This document shows positions 52,831-63,254 of a DNA stretch of 64,000 nucleotides, piece by piece. The stretch lies in contig CM061139.1 of NCBI GenBank assembly GCA_030789695.1, positions 105,250,837 to 105,314,836 of the forward strand, given 5' to 3'. How positions within the stretch are numbered: the stretch's first letter is position 1; each line of letters begins with the position of its first letter. The position numbers and the translations under genes are program-made. Source of the DNA: Scilla litardierei. Its lineage: Eukaryota > Streptophyta > Magnoliopsida > Asparagales > Asparagaceae. The notes beneath the pieces were generated by a model. That model saw only the letters and a list, made by a program, of their open reading frames with translations, was not told the origin of the DNA and searched no databases.

Positions 52831-54305
52831 CCAAAAGGCGAAATCCCAGCGGAGATCATACTGGCCATGGTCTCCACGACGGCAGCGAAAGAAGGCTCTC
52901 CGCTCTCAACAAAAGTAGGTGGGCGCTTGGGTAGTGCGGAGCAAAGGGGCTCAACGGACAGAGGGCCAGCTGTGGTGGGAGTGGTGGTGGGCGTGGTGGT
53001 AGTGGAGGTGGTCTCAGCAAGTGTACTCCCGACACCGTCAGAAGTGTGGACAGTGGTGTCGGGAGCAGCAGAAATCTCAGGGACAGGCTGAGGGGCCACG
53101 GGGTCAGCTGGCGGCGCAGGGTGTGCAGGTGGTGCAGGCTCAGCTCCCTCGGCCTCAAGCACGTAGGCGGCGGGGATCAGGAGATCCATCGCCGGGAGCC
53201 AGTCATCGTGAGCTGGTCCTAAGTGTGTCCGAGCGGGGCTCGGAAGGATCATGTAGTCAGCACCGTACGGACCGTGCAACCATACCCAGTGCCGCTGGCC
53301 GTGCGGACGAAGCATCTTCATCCGGGCCATGACGTCTATAGACAGTGAAGTGGGGCCCGGAGAACGACGCAAATCAGCCGGTAGGTCCTCGCCGGTCATC
53401 AGGGCGAGCAGGGTGATCAGACCGCCGCAACATATCGGTGAGCGAGCGCCCACCGATACGATGATGCGGTCCAAAAACCAGCTCGCAATATCAATCACGA
53501 CGGCGGGGACCAACTCATCACTCCCCCTAGCTAGAACTCTGGGGCGCGTCATCGCATAGAGCATATAAAGCTCCAGCGTGGACATCGTCCCAGGCTCATA
53601 CCTCGCCAAAAAAGTAGTCGCCATAAGGCGCTGAGCTATGCGGAGGCAGGGGTGGACGATGGCCGAGGCCTTGGCCCTACTAGGGTCAAAGGCAGCTGGT
53701 AAACCCGTGATCCGGGCCCAGAAAGCGTGGGAATCGAAGGAAGCTGGGGGAATGTGAGTGGGGGCGTAACCACGGTCGGCCCCGGGGATATCGGGCCACG
53801 AGAAGAATGCTCTCATCATACCGAGAGTGACCTGACACTCTCGGTCCATAAATCTAAACGAGCATCCCTCGTCAGTCCGGGCTATAGAACTCAGCACCTC
53901 AAGTGTCGGACGGACGAAGGTGTCCGCCGACACTTGGAAAAAATCTCGCCAACCCACGTTGTCATACAACGTGAGCATCACCTCAAGTACCCCCAGGCGT
54001 CCTAGGTCTGCAAGGTGTGCGAACCTGGAGGGTACAATCGAGCGCTGGGAAATGCGCTCAAAAACGACGCGGTGTGCGTCGTCTCGAAATGTGATCCCCA
54101 GCGGCCCGACAAGTGGAGCCGGTGGTGGCAGTGGGTCGGCAAGGAGTGGCTGTGCGGGGTGAACGGGGACTGCAGGCTGTGGCTGTGCGGGGTGAGGTGG
54201 TGTAGGCGGAGGAGAGTCCTCCATCTCGTGGGAGGGGCCGGGCTCATCCGGCCGCTTCCGCTTGGCGAAAGCTCTCCTGGTGCGTGGCCGTGTCCGGGGC
54301 GGCAT
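52785..54305 (-). CDS. extra ORF of Athila after pol (ATHILA ORF-1-like), N-terminal and core part
   Basis: 506 codons, ATG at 54305 (MPPRTRPRTRRAFAKRKRPD). The N-terminus is basic with a nuclear-signal-like KRKRPD, then Pro-rich. The core (about residues 80-370) reads VFERISQRSIVPSRFAHLAD ... GWRDFFQVSADTFVRPTLEV ... FRFMDRECQVTLGMMRAFF, resembling the plant ATHILA ORF-1 protein family. No signal peptide or membrane helix is evident, so I do not call it an envelope. The frame ends at 52785, and the tail continues in another frame. It lies downstream of a palindrome array and TATA box that could drive it separately from pol. Confidence 0.7.
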   Translation of the reverse strand: MPPRTRPRTRRAFAKRKRPDEPGPSHEMEDSPPPTPPHPAQPQPAVPVHPAQPLLADPLPPPAPLVGPLGITFRDDAHRVVFERISQRSIVPSRFAHLADLGRLGVLEVMLTLYDNVGWRDFFQVSADTFVRPTLEVLSSIARTDEGCSFRFMDRECQVTLGMMRAFFSWPDIPGADRGYAPTHIPPASFDSHAFWARITGLPAAFDPSRAKASAIVHPCLRIAQRLMATTFLARYEPGTMSTLELYMLYAMTRPRVLARGSDELVPAVVIDIASWFLDRIIVSVGARSPICCGGLITLLALMTGEDLPADLRRSPGPTSLSIDVMARMKMLRPHGQRHWVWLHGPYGADYMILPSPARTHLGPAHDDWLPAMDLLIPAAYVLEAEGAEPAPPAHPAPPADPVAPQPVPEISAAPDTTVHTSDGVGSTLAETTSTTTTPTTTPTTAGPLSVEPLCSALPKRPPTFVESGEPSFAAVVETMASMISAGISPFGPHTASPRLSLLSPP

Positions 54306-54850
54306 AGGTGCCCCGAGTGCTCACTAAAAACAGAAAAAGTGCGGCGTGCGAAAATAAGTGGAACGAATATACCGGAACACGCCGCGAGAGCAAAATAGTG
54401 GATGCGTGCAAAGACGCCGCCTCCACAAAGCCAAAAACGCTCCCCCGAAGATCCCCTAAGCTCTCCTAAGCTCCCCAATATAGCCTGCACATTAAACGAA
54501 GATATCAGCGTGTAACATTCAAAATGTACGGGGGGTTAGGGGTATAATAGATAAATATTGAAGTTAATTCGGTTTAGGGGTTCGTTAAGCACATGGATCG
54601 TCGAAAAATACAAGAAATATGAGAAAATAGGGCGAAATGGGGTTACCGGAGCTCGGCCGGTGGCAAGGGCGTCGCCGGCGACTCGGGCTGAGGGGCGTCG
54701 GCGTCGGCCGACGGTGGTCGGCCGAGCACGGCGGCGGCGAGGCTGATTCAGGCGATTCGCGGGGTGAAGCGGTCGAGGAATACCAAAAGCCGCAGCGAGT
54801 CGGGCGATTTGGGATTTTTCTTGTTTCGAAAAACGCGCCGACCCGCTGCC

Positions 54851-55210
54851 CTTTATATAGGAAAAGTTACGACTCGGCCGAGTGAAAGTGTCACTCGGCC
54901 GAGTGATCGTAACGGAAATATTTTTGAAAATTCCTCCCCGCTTACGACTCGGCCGAGTGACTTTACCACCCTCGGCCGAGTGGAAAAAGTCCATTCGGCC
55001 GAGTGGCACAGGCTACTCGGCAGTTCTCGCCCCAGGAGCGTATCAGTTTCACTCGGCCGAGTGAAGATATATACTCGGCCGAGTGGCAATTATACTGAAA
55101 TCAAGAAAAGAAACAGAGAGTTGGGTACAGCAGACTTCCCTTGTTGGTGCGCCACTCGGGCGGACGAACTTATGTACTCGGCCGAGTGGATATTCTACTC
55201 GGCCGAGTGA
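54851..55210 (-). promoter_or_regulatory. LTR-like promoter module upstream of the Athila extra ORF
   Basis: In minus-strand order: about ten CTCGGCCGAG palindromes or variants (55210-54870), then CTATATAAAGGG (54859-54848), then about 520 bp of leader to the ORF start at 54305. The same arrangement, array then TATA box, is found in the Athila LTRs. No terminator-like or coding feature separates it from integrase upstream. Confidence 0.55.
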
Positions 55211-55540
55211 CTCATGTTTTCTGCTGTTTGGCTCCGTTTGGGCTCTAATCTCTGTTTTTCTTCCTCCAGTTGATTTCTTCCTTCTCCTAAGCATCGAGCG
55301 CATTCCTGGAGCGCTCTTCGTCGCCTTGTTCATCCTCCTAATGATAGATATCCCTTTCTCCTCTCCTGTCAAAGAAAAATAGGACCCGTTATCACGAATT
55401 TTTCAGGCAAACGACTCAAAACACTAATAATTTCTAAAACAAAAATAAAGAACAAAGTAAAAATAAAGCGATAACCGTCGGGTTGCCTCCCGACAAGCGC
55501 TCGTTTAAGGTCTTGAGCTCGTCCCCCTTGGATTTTCAAT
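55211..55540. other. spacer between Athila integrase end and the palindrome array
   Basis: No conserved coding frame. Short frames on both strands are not supported. Confidence 0.5.
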
Positions 55541-57307
55541 TCATTGCGGGATGTTGGGTGCATATGAAATGCACCCGTCGAATTTACCGGGAAGAACGCT
55601 CGGATTTGGATGTTGTGGCGGCGTGTTCTTCCTCGGTGATCCTTCGTCTCGGGTAGTGTTGGGGGGTGGCTCCCCCAAGATTGAGCTTGCTCCAGTAGTT
55701 GGCCTCACCGGAGACACCGATTTCCGTATCGGCGGAGCTTTCTTCGAAGACTTTACTTTTGAGAGCTTGCAGAGCTCTCGAATTCTTACGACATCAGCGT
55801 CGCCTTCATCAACTTCCATGGAGAGATCAGGGGAGTCATTCATCTTTTCTTCTTGGCCCAAATCCGGGCCTTCTTCGAAGTCATCCTTGAATAGTGCGTC
55901 GATGGAATGGGGGATCGTCTCCTCAATGACCTCGTCAAGGAGGTACGAAAGATCATCCGGCCGTCCCTTAAGCAGATATATTCTACTTATTTCTCCCATA
56001 GGGACTCCCTCGAAATAATGCTTGAGCCTTTGTCCATTTACTTTGAATGTGGCTCCGTCTTTGCTTTCTAACTCAAAAGCTCCTCCCGGTTGTATGTGCT
56101 TGATGGTGAAAGGTCCGGACCACCGTGACCTCAATTTACCAGGAAATAGTCGTAGCCGGGAGTTATATAGAAAGACCTTGTCTCCGACTTTAAAGTCCGT
56201 AACAGTTATGCGTGCATCATGGATGATCTTGGTCCTTTCTTTGTAAATTCTTGAGCTCTCGTAGGCATCTCTCCTAATCTCATCAAGCTCGTTGATGTCC
56301 AAGAGTCGCCTCACCGCCGCACTCTTATAATCGTAATTGAGGGTCTTGATGGCCCAATACGCGCGGTGTTCCAGCTCTACCGGCAAGTGACAAGCTTTTC
56401 CATAAACAAGTCGGAACGGTGTGGTGCTGATGGGAGTGCGAAAGGCTGTGCGATATGCCCATAGAGCATCGTTTAGCTTCATTGACCAATCCTTTCTAGA
56501 TCGATCTATGGTCTTCTCAAGAATTTGCTTTATCTCTTTATTCGAGACCTCCACTTGGCCGCTCATTTGGGGGTGATATGCCATGCCAACTCTATGGTTT
56601 ACCCCGTAATTCTTCAGCATGGCTTCGAACTTGTTTTCTATGAAATGGCTCCCCCCGTCGCTTATCAAGGTACGAGGCACCCCGAAGCGTGGGAAGATAT
56701 TCTGCTTGAAAAATTTAGAAACAACCCTTGCATCATTGGTAGGGGTAGCGATTGCTTCCACCCATTTGGAGACGTAGTCAATGGCCAATAGGATATACTT
56801 GTTACCGTTGCTTGACGGAAATGGTCCCATGAAGTCCACTCCCCAACAATCAAAAAGCTCAATTTCTTGGATGGGCCTCATTGGCATCTCATTACGTTTG
56901 GAAATATTCCCGGTCCGTTGGCATCTATCACACCCCTTCACAAAGTCGTGGGTGTCTCTGAACATTGTTGGCCAGAAGAATCCGCTCTGCAAAACCTTAG
57001 CGGTTGTCTTAGAGGCGGCATGATGTCCCCCGCATGGCATACAGTGGCAATGCAAAATGATAGACGTTGCCTCCTCCTTAGAAACACACCTCCGAATAAC
57101 ACTATCTTTGCATATCTTGAAGAGGTATGGATCTTCCCAAAAATAGCTACGGACCTCATGCAAAAATCTCCTCTTTTGTTGCGTGGGCATCCCATGCGGT
57201 TTAATTCCACAAGCCAAGTAATTGACGAAGTCCGCGTACCAAGGCACTTCCCCGGGCCTTATGGCGTATAGCCTCTCATCCACGAATGTGTCGTCGATAG
57301 GTAAACT
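55541..57307 (-). pseudogene. pol: Athila integrase
   Basis: In frame with RT-RNase H but separated by a TAG at 57308-57310. Starting just after the stop: linker, HHCC zinc finger ([11 protein letters not shown] ... [10 protein letters not shown]), catalytic Asp ([10 protein letters not shown]), Asp (LISDGGSHF) and Glu ([15 protein letters not shown]). Then come the [17 protein letters not shown] segment and the C-terminal barrel ([27 protein letters not shown]), with an acidic, Pro-rich tail. All catalytic residues are present. The first in-frame start-like codon is a GTG at 57283, and separate initiation is unlikely. Confidence 0.88.
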
Positions 57308-58813
57308 CTAATCCTCCTTGTCGCGAATAAGCCTAGACAAATGATCTGCCACAACATTGTCCGTACCTTTCTTGTCTCTGACCTCCAAATCGAATTCTTG
57401 CAACAAGAGTATCCACCTAATTAACCGAGGTTTGGCCTCCTTCTTGTTTAGAAGATATTTCAATGCCGCATGGTCGGTGTGGACAATCACCTTGGAACCA
57501 AGGAGGTAGGAGCGAAACTTCTCGATGGAATAGACGACCGCTAGAAGCTCTTTTTCGGTAGTTGTATAGTTTTTCTGCGCGTCATCCAATGTCTTGCTCG
57601 CATAGAATATTGCATGAAGCTTCCTATCTTTCCTTTGTCCCAATACCGCTCCAATGGCTTGGACGCTAGCATCACACATTAGCTCAAAGGGAAGGCTCCA
57701 ATCCGGTGGTTGTATGATGGGTGCGGAAACTAGTGCTTCCTTCAAGGTATTGAAGGCTTGCAAGCATTCGCCTGAAAAAATAAAAGGAGTATCTTTAGCA
57801 AGCAAGGACGTAAGAGGTCGGGCAATCAAGGCAAAATCCTTGATAAAGCGGCGGTAAAACCCCGCATGACCAAGAAAGCCTCTAATGCCCTTAACATTAA
57901 TAGGAGGAGGGAGTTTCTCGATTACCTCAATCTTTGCCTTATCTACCTCAATCCCTCTCGAGGAGACAAGGTGCCCAAGAACTATACCTTCCGTGACCAT
58001 GAAGTGGAACTTCTCCCAGTTCAGAGTTAGATTATTTTGTTGGCACCTTTTAAGAACTTTAGTGAGATTAGCCAAACAAGAATCAAACTCGCTCCCATAA
58101 ACCAAGAAATCATCCATAAAGACTTCCATTATATTTTCAATGTAATCGGAAAAAATGGATGTCATACATCTCTGAAAGGTTGCGGGAGCATTACAAAGAC
58201 CGAAGGGCATCCTACGGTAGGCATAGGTACCATAGGGGCAGGTGAAAGTGGTTTTTTCCTGGTCATCTTCGTGCAGAGGGATTTGGAAAAATCCCGAATA
58301 CCCATCCAAATAACAAAAGTATTTATGTTTAGCTAGGCGTTCGAGCATTTGATCAATGAAGGGCAATGGGTAATGGTCTTTTCGGGTGGCTTTATTTAGT
58401 TTTCTATAATCTATGCACATTCGCCATCCCGTGACAGTGCGAGTAGAAATGGGTTCTCCTTTATCATTTTTTACAACGGTCATCCCCCCTTTCTTGGGGA
58501 CGACGTGAACGGGGCTAACCCATCTACTATCAGAGATCGGATAGATAATTCCAGCATCAAGCAATTTTAGGATTTCCTTTTTCACTACCTCTTTCATATT
58601 CGGGTTCAACCGCCTTTGAGGCTCAATAGAAGAGGCTTCAGTGTTTTCCAAGTGGATCCTATGCGTGCATAGCCTAGGGCGTATTCCCTTAAGATCAGAG
58701 ATTGTGTAACCAAGGACATCCTTGTGATCCCTAAGGACTTCTAATAATTTTTCAAGTTGGTCTTGGCCAAGGTGGGCATTTACAATCACCGGGAAGGTCA
58801 ATTTACTACCCAA
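57308..58813 (-). CDS. pol: Athila reverse transcriptase - RNase H
   Basis: 501 codons from a methionine inside pol. RT motifs: [56 protein letters not shown], catalytic FMDDF near residue 233 and [12 protein letters not shown]. RNase [42 protein letters not shown], ending [11 protein letters not shown]. The frame is also open upstream to about 59050, so this methionine is not the true start. It is a complete RT/RNase H block with no internal stop; the next stop is the TAG at 57308. Confidence 0.92.
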   Translation of the reverse strand: MGSKLTFPVIVNAHLGQDQLEKLLEVLRDHKDVLGYTISDLKGIRPRLCTHRIHLENTEASSIEPQRRLNPNMKEVVKKEILKLLDAGIIYPISDSRWVSPVHVVPKKGGMTVVKNDKGEPISTRTVTGWRMCIDYRKLNKATRKDHYPLPFIDQMLERLAKHKYFCYLDGYSGFFQIPLHEDDQEKTTFTCPYGTYAYRRMPFGLCNAPATFQRCMTSIFSDYIENIMEVFMDDFLVYGSEFDSCLANLTKVLKRCQQNNLTLNWEKFHFMVTEGIVLGHLVSSRGIEVDKAKIEVIEKLPPPINVKGIRGFLGHAGFYRRFIKDFALIARPLTSLLAKDTPFIFSGECLQAFNTLKEALVSAPIIQPPDWSLPFELMCDASVQAIGAVLGQRKDRKLHAIFYASKTLDDAQKNYTTTEKELLAVVYSIEKFRSYLLGSKVIVHTDHAALKYLLNKKEAKPRLIRWILLLQEFDLEVRDKKGTDNVVADHLSRLIRDKED

Positions 58814-59445
58814 GAAAGCATACCTTAGATTCGGCGGTAATTGTTTAAGCTCTACCTCAAAGGGTGTTGTACCCTTTGCTTCGTCATCTTGTGTGAATTT
58901 GGCTTCTCCTTTGACATCTGAATTTAGCTCACTATCGAGTGGAGGCTCAGACTCGCTTCCTAGTGAGGACGGTGCATCGGAATAGACGCTCTTCGATTCT
59001 GCGCTTGCATCTATAGGACCACCACCTTGCTCCGGTTCATTCCTGAGATCAAGAAATACGTCAGCAGATTCATAAATGCAAGAGTGTGGATCATAGAGTG
59101 TATCTCCCTGAGTATCGGTTTGTTCGAAGTGTTCCTCGGGAGTGTAGTACTCTTCGACACATGTTCTATCGCCTTCAAAATATAGCTTCTGTCCCTCACA
59201 TCAACTCTGATATCGCCCCCAATAGTCCCATCCGGGGAGATTTGATCCATCACGAAGCTAGCAAACAGTTGTTCGACGGGGTCCTCGATATTAATAGCAA
59301 AAGCTTTGGTAGCGTAGACCTCATCAATAAGTTCCTTGAGGAGCTCCACAAAAGATTCATCATCTCCCTGGCCAGACTCAGTCATTGGAATTGCATCCCC
59401 CATTTTACCTGATAAGATTCCGGAGAATTTCGGGAGGGATTGCAA
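58814..59445 (-). pseudogene. short region between Athila PBS and RT; gag and protease absent
   Basis: One frame from ATG 59445 (144 codons) gives an acidic protein with ESFVELLKELIDEVYATKAF and no recognised domain. Near 59100 the reading moves to the pol frame (acidic, [11 protein letters not shown] ... [20 protein letters not shown], the usual entry to Athila RT). Only about 0.75 kb separates PBS and RT, where full Athila elements have about 2 kb of gag and protease. I find neither a zinc knuckle nor a DSG protease motif. Confidence 0.6.
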
Positions 59446-59545
59446 AATGGGGCTGTAAACAGAGTTAGAAAAGAATGAAGAAATAAAGAAAGAAATTGAA
59501 GAGAAATGACCGGGTGATCCAAATCAAACTCTGTCAAAACGCCCT

Positions 59546-59562
59546 CCCCGGCAACGGCGCCA
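59546..59562 (-). other. Athila primer-binding site
   Basis: Sense TGGCGCCGTTGCCGGGG, the classic Athila/Tat site, six bases from the LTR-B end at 59569. Confidence 0.88.
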
Positions 59563-59963
59563 AAAACTTGATCGGCCCCGGATATACACCCGAAGAACGA
59601 TTGTAGTTTTACCGCAAGCGCACGGGGTAGTGGCGAGCGGGTATCGAACACAAGGAGGTGGTGTTGGTTCCAATCTATCCTAGGTTGGCTCAACTACGAA
59701 TGTCTTATTGGTGGAGATGGGTATGGAATGATATAATGGAAATGGTGATGGATGTTGGTGTCGGTGATAGAGAAGTTGGATAAAATATCGATTCAAATAT
59801 AAGATAATAAAAGTGTCTAGGGCTAGGAAATCCCCACTACGGGTCGTCATTCATCCTTGTAAATAGTAAATCTCAATATTACTAGACTTGTGTCGAGGTG
59901 AACTAGTCGTAACTGAATAGAGAACCAAGCTCACGCTCTCGCGCTATTGCCAGTCTATAGCAA

Positions 59964-60266
59964 CCTAGATTAGGGCCCACTCTCATGCAAACCCTAATCT
60001 AAGCCACTAGCATTAGGGTCGACATCATTGTTCAATCGCCCCTCGAGCCCACTCTCGTGCAAACTCGAGTTACGATCTAGGTTGTGATAGTTCGTATTCG
60101 TCCAATCTCTTGCAAACGAATATTGTATAGATCTATAATAAAAATGCTAGCTTTGGTCCAATCTCTTGCAAACCAAGTCTAGCGAATCTCGATTATAAAT
60201 CTAAATCGAATATCTAGGCATTCCCATCGATAGGAATCCAATCTCTTGCAAACCCCAAATCGATGG
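59964..60266 (-). repeat. five constant-loop hairpins in Athila LTR-B
   Basis: Hairpins at 59964-60003, 60042-60069, 60095-60122, 60146-60183 and 60224-60266. Loops are CCCACTCTCATGCAAA, CCCACTCTCGTGCAAA and TCCAATCTCTTGCAAA (three times). Stems differ from those of LTR-A but still pair: CCTAGATTAGGG/CCCTAATCTAAG, CTCGAG/CTCGAG, TATTCG/CGAATA, GCTAG..TTGG/CCAA..CTAGC, CCATCGAT/ATCGATGG. Confidence 0.9.
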
Positions 60267-60724
60267 AAATTCCTAGCTATCCGTAATAAATCAATCACAA
60301 TCTAACCTCATAGAAATTCTAGCAATTTAGAAATTTATTCATTACAAATATGAAATTAGATCCGTAGGGTTCATCCCCATCCCTAGAACAACAATCAACC
60401 AAGCATAGCAATAACGATATGAGAATCAATAAAAACCATTGCTTACATGTAAAAAGATAGCAAATCAAAGATTCAAAAAATAAGAATAAAAATACTTAGC
60501 TTTGATGAAGATCTTCAATCCAAATACAAGCTTTTTGATCCAAGAGGGGGCCTAGGGCATGGCCTAACCTCTAAAATAATCCTAAGAAAACATATGGGAA
60601 CCCCTCTAATGGTGGCTACAAACCCCCTTTTATATCCCCCCAAAACCCTAGCAAATAACCCTAGAAAACCCCTCAAATTCGTGCCAAAAAACAGCCCAAA
60701 CCGCAACTTAAAATCTGGGCCCGC

Positions 60725-61360
60725 CGCCGACTCGGCCGAGTGGAAATGTGACTCGGCCGAGTGGAAATTCCTGCACTGCAGCGTCAACTTGCAGAAATTC
60801 TCCAGATTTCATCCGACCTCCGATTGGCGCGTTCTTGGCGGCGTTGGAACCTTCATGAAGTCTACTATCCATAAAAAATATGAGAAAAATACTCTGATTG
60901 CTGTAATGATAGCAGATTTCAAAAGAGTGTGAGGCTATCTGAAAATCTGGGCGCTGCGTGTCCTCGGCATCACTCGACCGAGTTGACTTCTCTACTCGGT
61001 CGAGTGGGCTTCTCTACTCGGCCGAGTGACAGACCCTGTAAAATTCCAGTAAGTCGGGGGGTCTTGGGGGTCTGTCTTTGGATGTGACTCGGCCGAGTCG
61101 CTTTACTCACTCGGCCAAGGGGCATTCGGTACTCGGCCGAGTCGGAACCGTCAAAAGCCTGTACATTTCCAGTAAGTCGGCCTCTTTTGATGGTGGATTT
61201 CACATGCCACTCGGGCGATACGATCTTCATACTCGGTCGAGTGGGATATCGTCCCTCGGCCGAGTGCACGCCCAATTCCTTCTGTTGGAGCGTGTTCGGT
61301 CGGGTCGGCCGAGTGGTCTTCTTGCTCGGCCGAGTGAGTGCTCCACTCGGCCGAGTGGCA
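60725..61360 (-). repeat. CTCGGCCGAG palindrome array in LTR-B
   Basis: About a dozen copies or one-base variants (CTCGGTCGAG, CTCGACCGAG, CTCGGCCAAG) of the palindrome, immediately upstream (minus sense) of the LTR-B TATA box. Confidence 0.85.
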
Positions 61361-61662
61361 TGCTGTAAATGCCCAATCTTCTCCGTTTCTCCTCCTCGTC
61401 GCTCCTACGGAGTTTCTTCTTCTTCCACCCGTCTCCCATCGCCGAATAGCCCTCAAAAGAGCCTTGGGTGACGCTCCGGAGTGGGTGCAAGTCCCTTAAG
61501 CTCATTTTTGCCCCCGATCGCTCCATATTTCCTGAAATCCGACAAAAACAAGAAATAGTGAAAAGTAACACAATATCGTCGAATACTCGTGAAAATCGCA
61601 ATATGAGCAATCGAAATGGCGTGAAAACATGCAGAAAAAAGGTGTAAAATATGGACCGATCA

Positions 61663-63254
61663 AAATCCCCCAAGCTTACCTCTTACTCGTCCTCGAGGAA
61701 GATAAGTAGAGAGACGAACTCGGGAGATGAAAATAAAGAAAATGAAATGAAAAGGAAAGAACACGAGGTGGAAGGGGTCGCTAGATTCTTCTCTCAGATC
61801 TCAAGCCATAAGCTACACATCACGATAACTTGGAAGATACAAATCACATGCTATAAGGATTTCATATCTTACATAAACATGGTACTTGCAAGCTTTTAAG
61901 AACAACAAAAGGGATTCTCTAAATTCATACAATCAATTCATATCTACATCACGCATTTCATAGGATTTAATATACAAATGTTGGCGATGCACTTTTCAAT
62001 CAAGAGTTATAACTGAAGCATATAAAAAATCACACCAAGCATGCAATAGAGAATGGAATAAATCATGGCATTCACATATTTATATCGATTCATAAGAAAT
62101 CTCCATAACTAAAGTATTTTGCTAAGTTTCAGCATTATCAAACTTCCTCATTCGTGCACCTCTCCACTCTAATGTCGTACTCACTCATATGGTCAAATGA
62201 ATTCAACCCCCCCAAGCTTAGCTTGAGGCATCACATCTAAAGGAATATGATAGTGGAAAATGGGATTTTTGCCTTGGTTTTCCCAAGTATTTTGTGGCTC
62301 CAATAATGAGATAGAGAAATATTATTTTTTTTTCTTTTGGACTTTGTTTCTTATTTTTCTTCTTGGATTTTTGTAGGAGCAATTTGATTTGTATTTTTGG
62401 ATTTTGGCTCCTTTTTGGCTTTTTGGACTTTTTGGAGCTAACTTTTCTTTTGTGGGGATTTTTGGGAAATAGATGCGATATAAGTCGCTTTGGGAGGTGA
62501 ACTCAAGTGACATGTAGAGAATAAAAAGATATATGTGGAGAAAGAAATAATGTAACACTCGGTTCACTCTAAGATGTGCACGAACGGTTCAATAAGATAA
62601 TACATCAACTAAAACTCATATGTAAGCATGGATATTCTCAATCATCTCAATAAAAAGTGAAGTCAAGCGGTAAAGTCTACAACCATATCAGGCATGCAAC
62701 AGAAGGTGAATAAGACAATAAAACCGATGCTTAAAATATACTAATGATGCGTGAATCTTGGTGCATTTCCAACAAAAGCATACCAAACACTAATCCATAC
62801 ATTCAGCTTCAATTAATATCATGCATTCATGTAGATGAATCATTAAAAGAAATGATAAGCAAGCACATGTGAATAGTAAGACTATGGAATGCGCTAAGTA
62901 GCATGGCAAGGAATAATAAGCATCGTGATGGTTGCTAAAGCAATAAGAGATGTCATCATAAGGAACGCATCTAGCAAAAGAAGAGAAAGGAAAATAAAGA
63001 AATAAGAAAAGATAAAAGAGAGGAAAGAAAAGAAAAACAAGCACACAATATGATGCATGAACACACATAAAAGGAAAATAAGATGGAAAATTCAAAAAGA
63101 TGATGCAAAATTTTGAAAAATTTTAAAAACCCTAAAATAAAGTAAAAATGCAATTAATGCATCTAAATGGCATGGAAATGCACTAGGTCGAAGCGCTGCT
63201 GCATGGCGGTGACGGATATACACCATATACACCCGGAGAACGGCGCCAAAAACT
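61663..63254 (-). mobile_element. Athila internal 2, deletion derivative without genes
   Basis: 1592 bp between LTR-B and LTR-B'. It begins with the purine-tract complement (AAATCCCCCAAGCTT) and the 3' untranslated region, reaches a remnant of the extra ORF tail (AGGTCGAAGCG near 63185) and then jumps to a PBS-like CGGCGCCA (63241-63248). The rest of the ORF and all of pol are gone. The sequence left of the PBS-like site repeats LTR-end sequence (GATATACACCCGGAGAACG), so the PBS itself is altered. Confidence 0.75.

Larger units (their letters stand above)
59569..61662 (-). repeat. Athila LTR-B (shared by internal 1 and internal 2)
   Basis: 2094 bp, TGATCGGCCCCGG to GGACCGATCA on the plus strand. 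Its left side abuts the PBS of internal 1; its right side abuts the purine-tract complement of internal 2, so it serves two internal regions. In minus sense: palindrome array (61360-60725), TATA box GGATATAAAAGGGGG (60640-60626), five-hairpin series (60266-59964). Confidence 0.88.

Noticed and set aside
54536..55372. Several open frames across the Athila internal palindrome array on both strands
   Set aside because: Recurrent LGR and TRPS words are translations of the CACTCGGCCGAGTG repeat.
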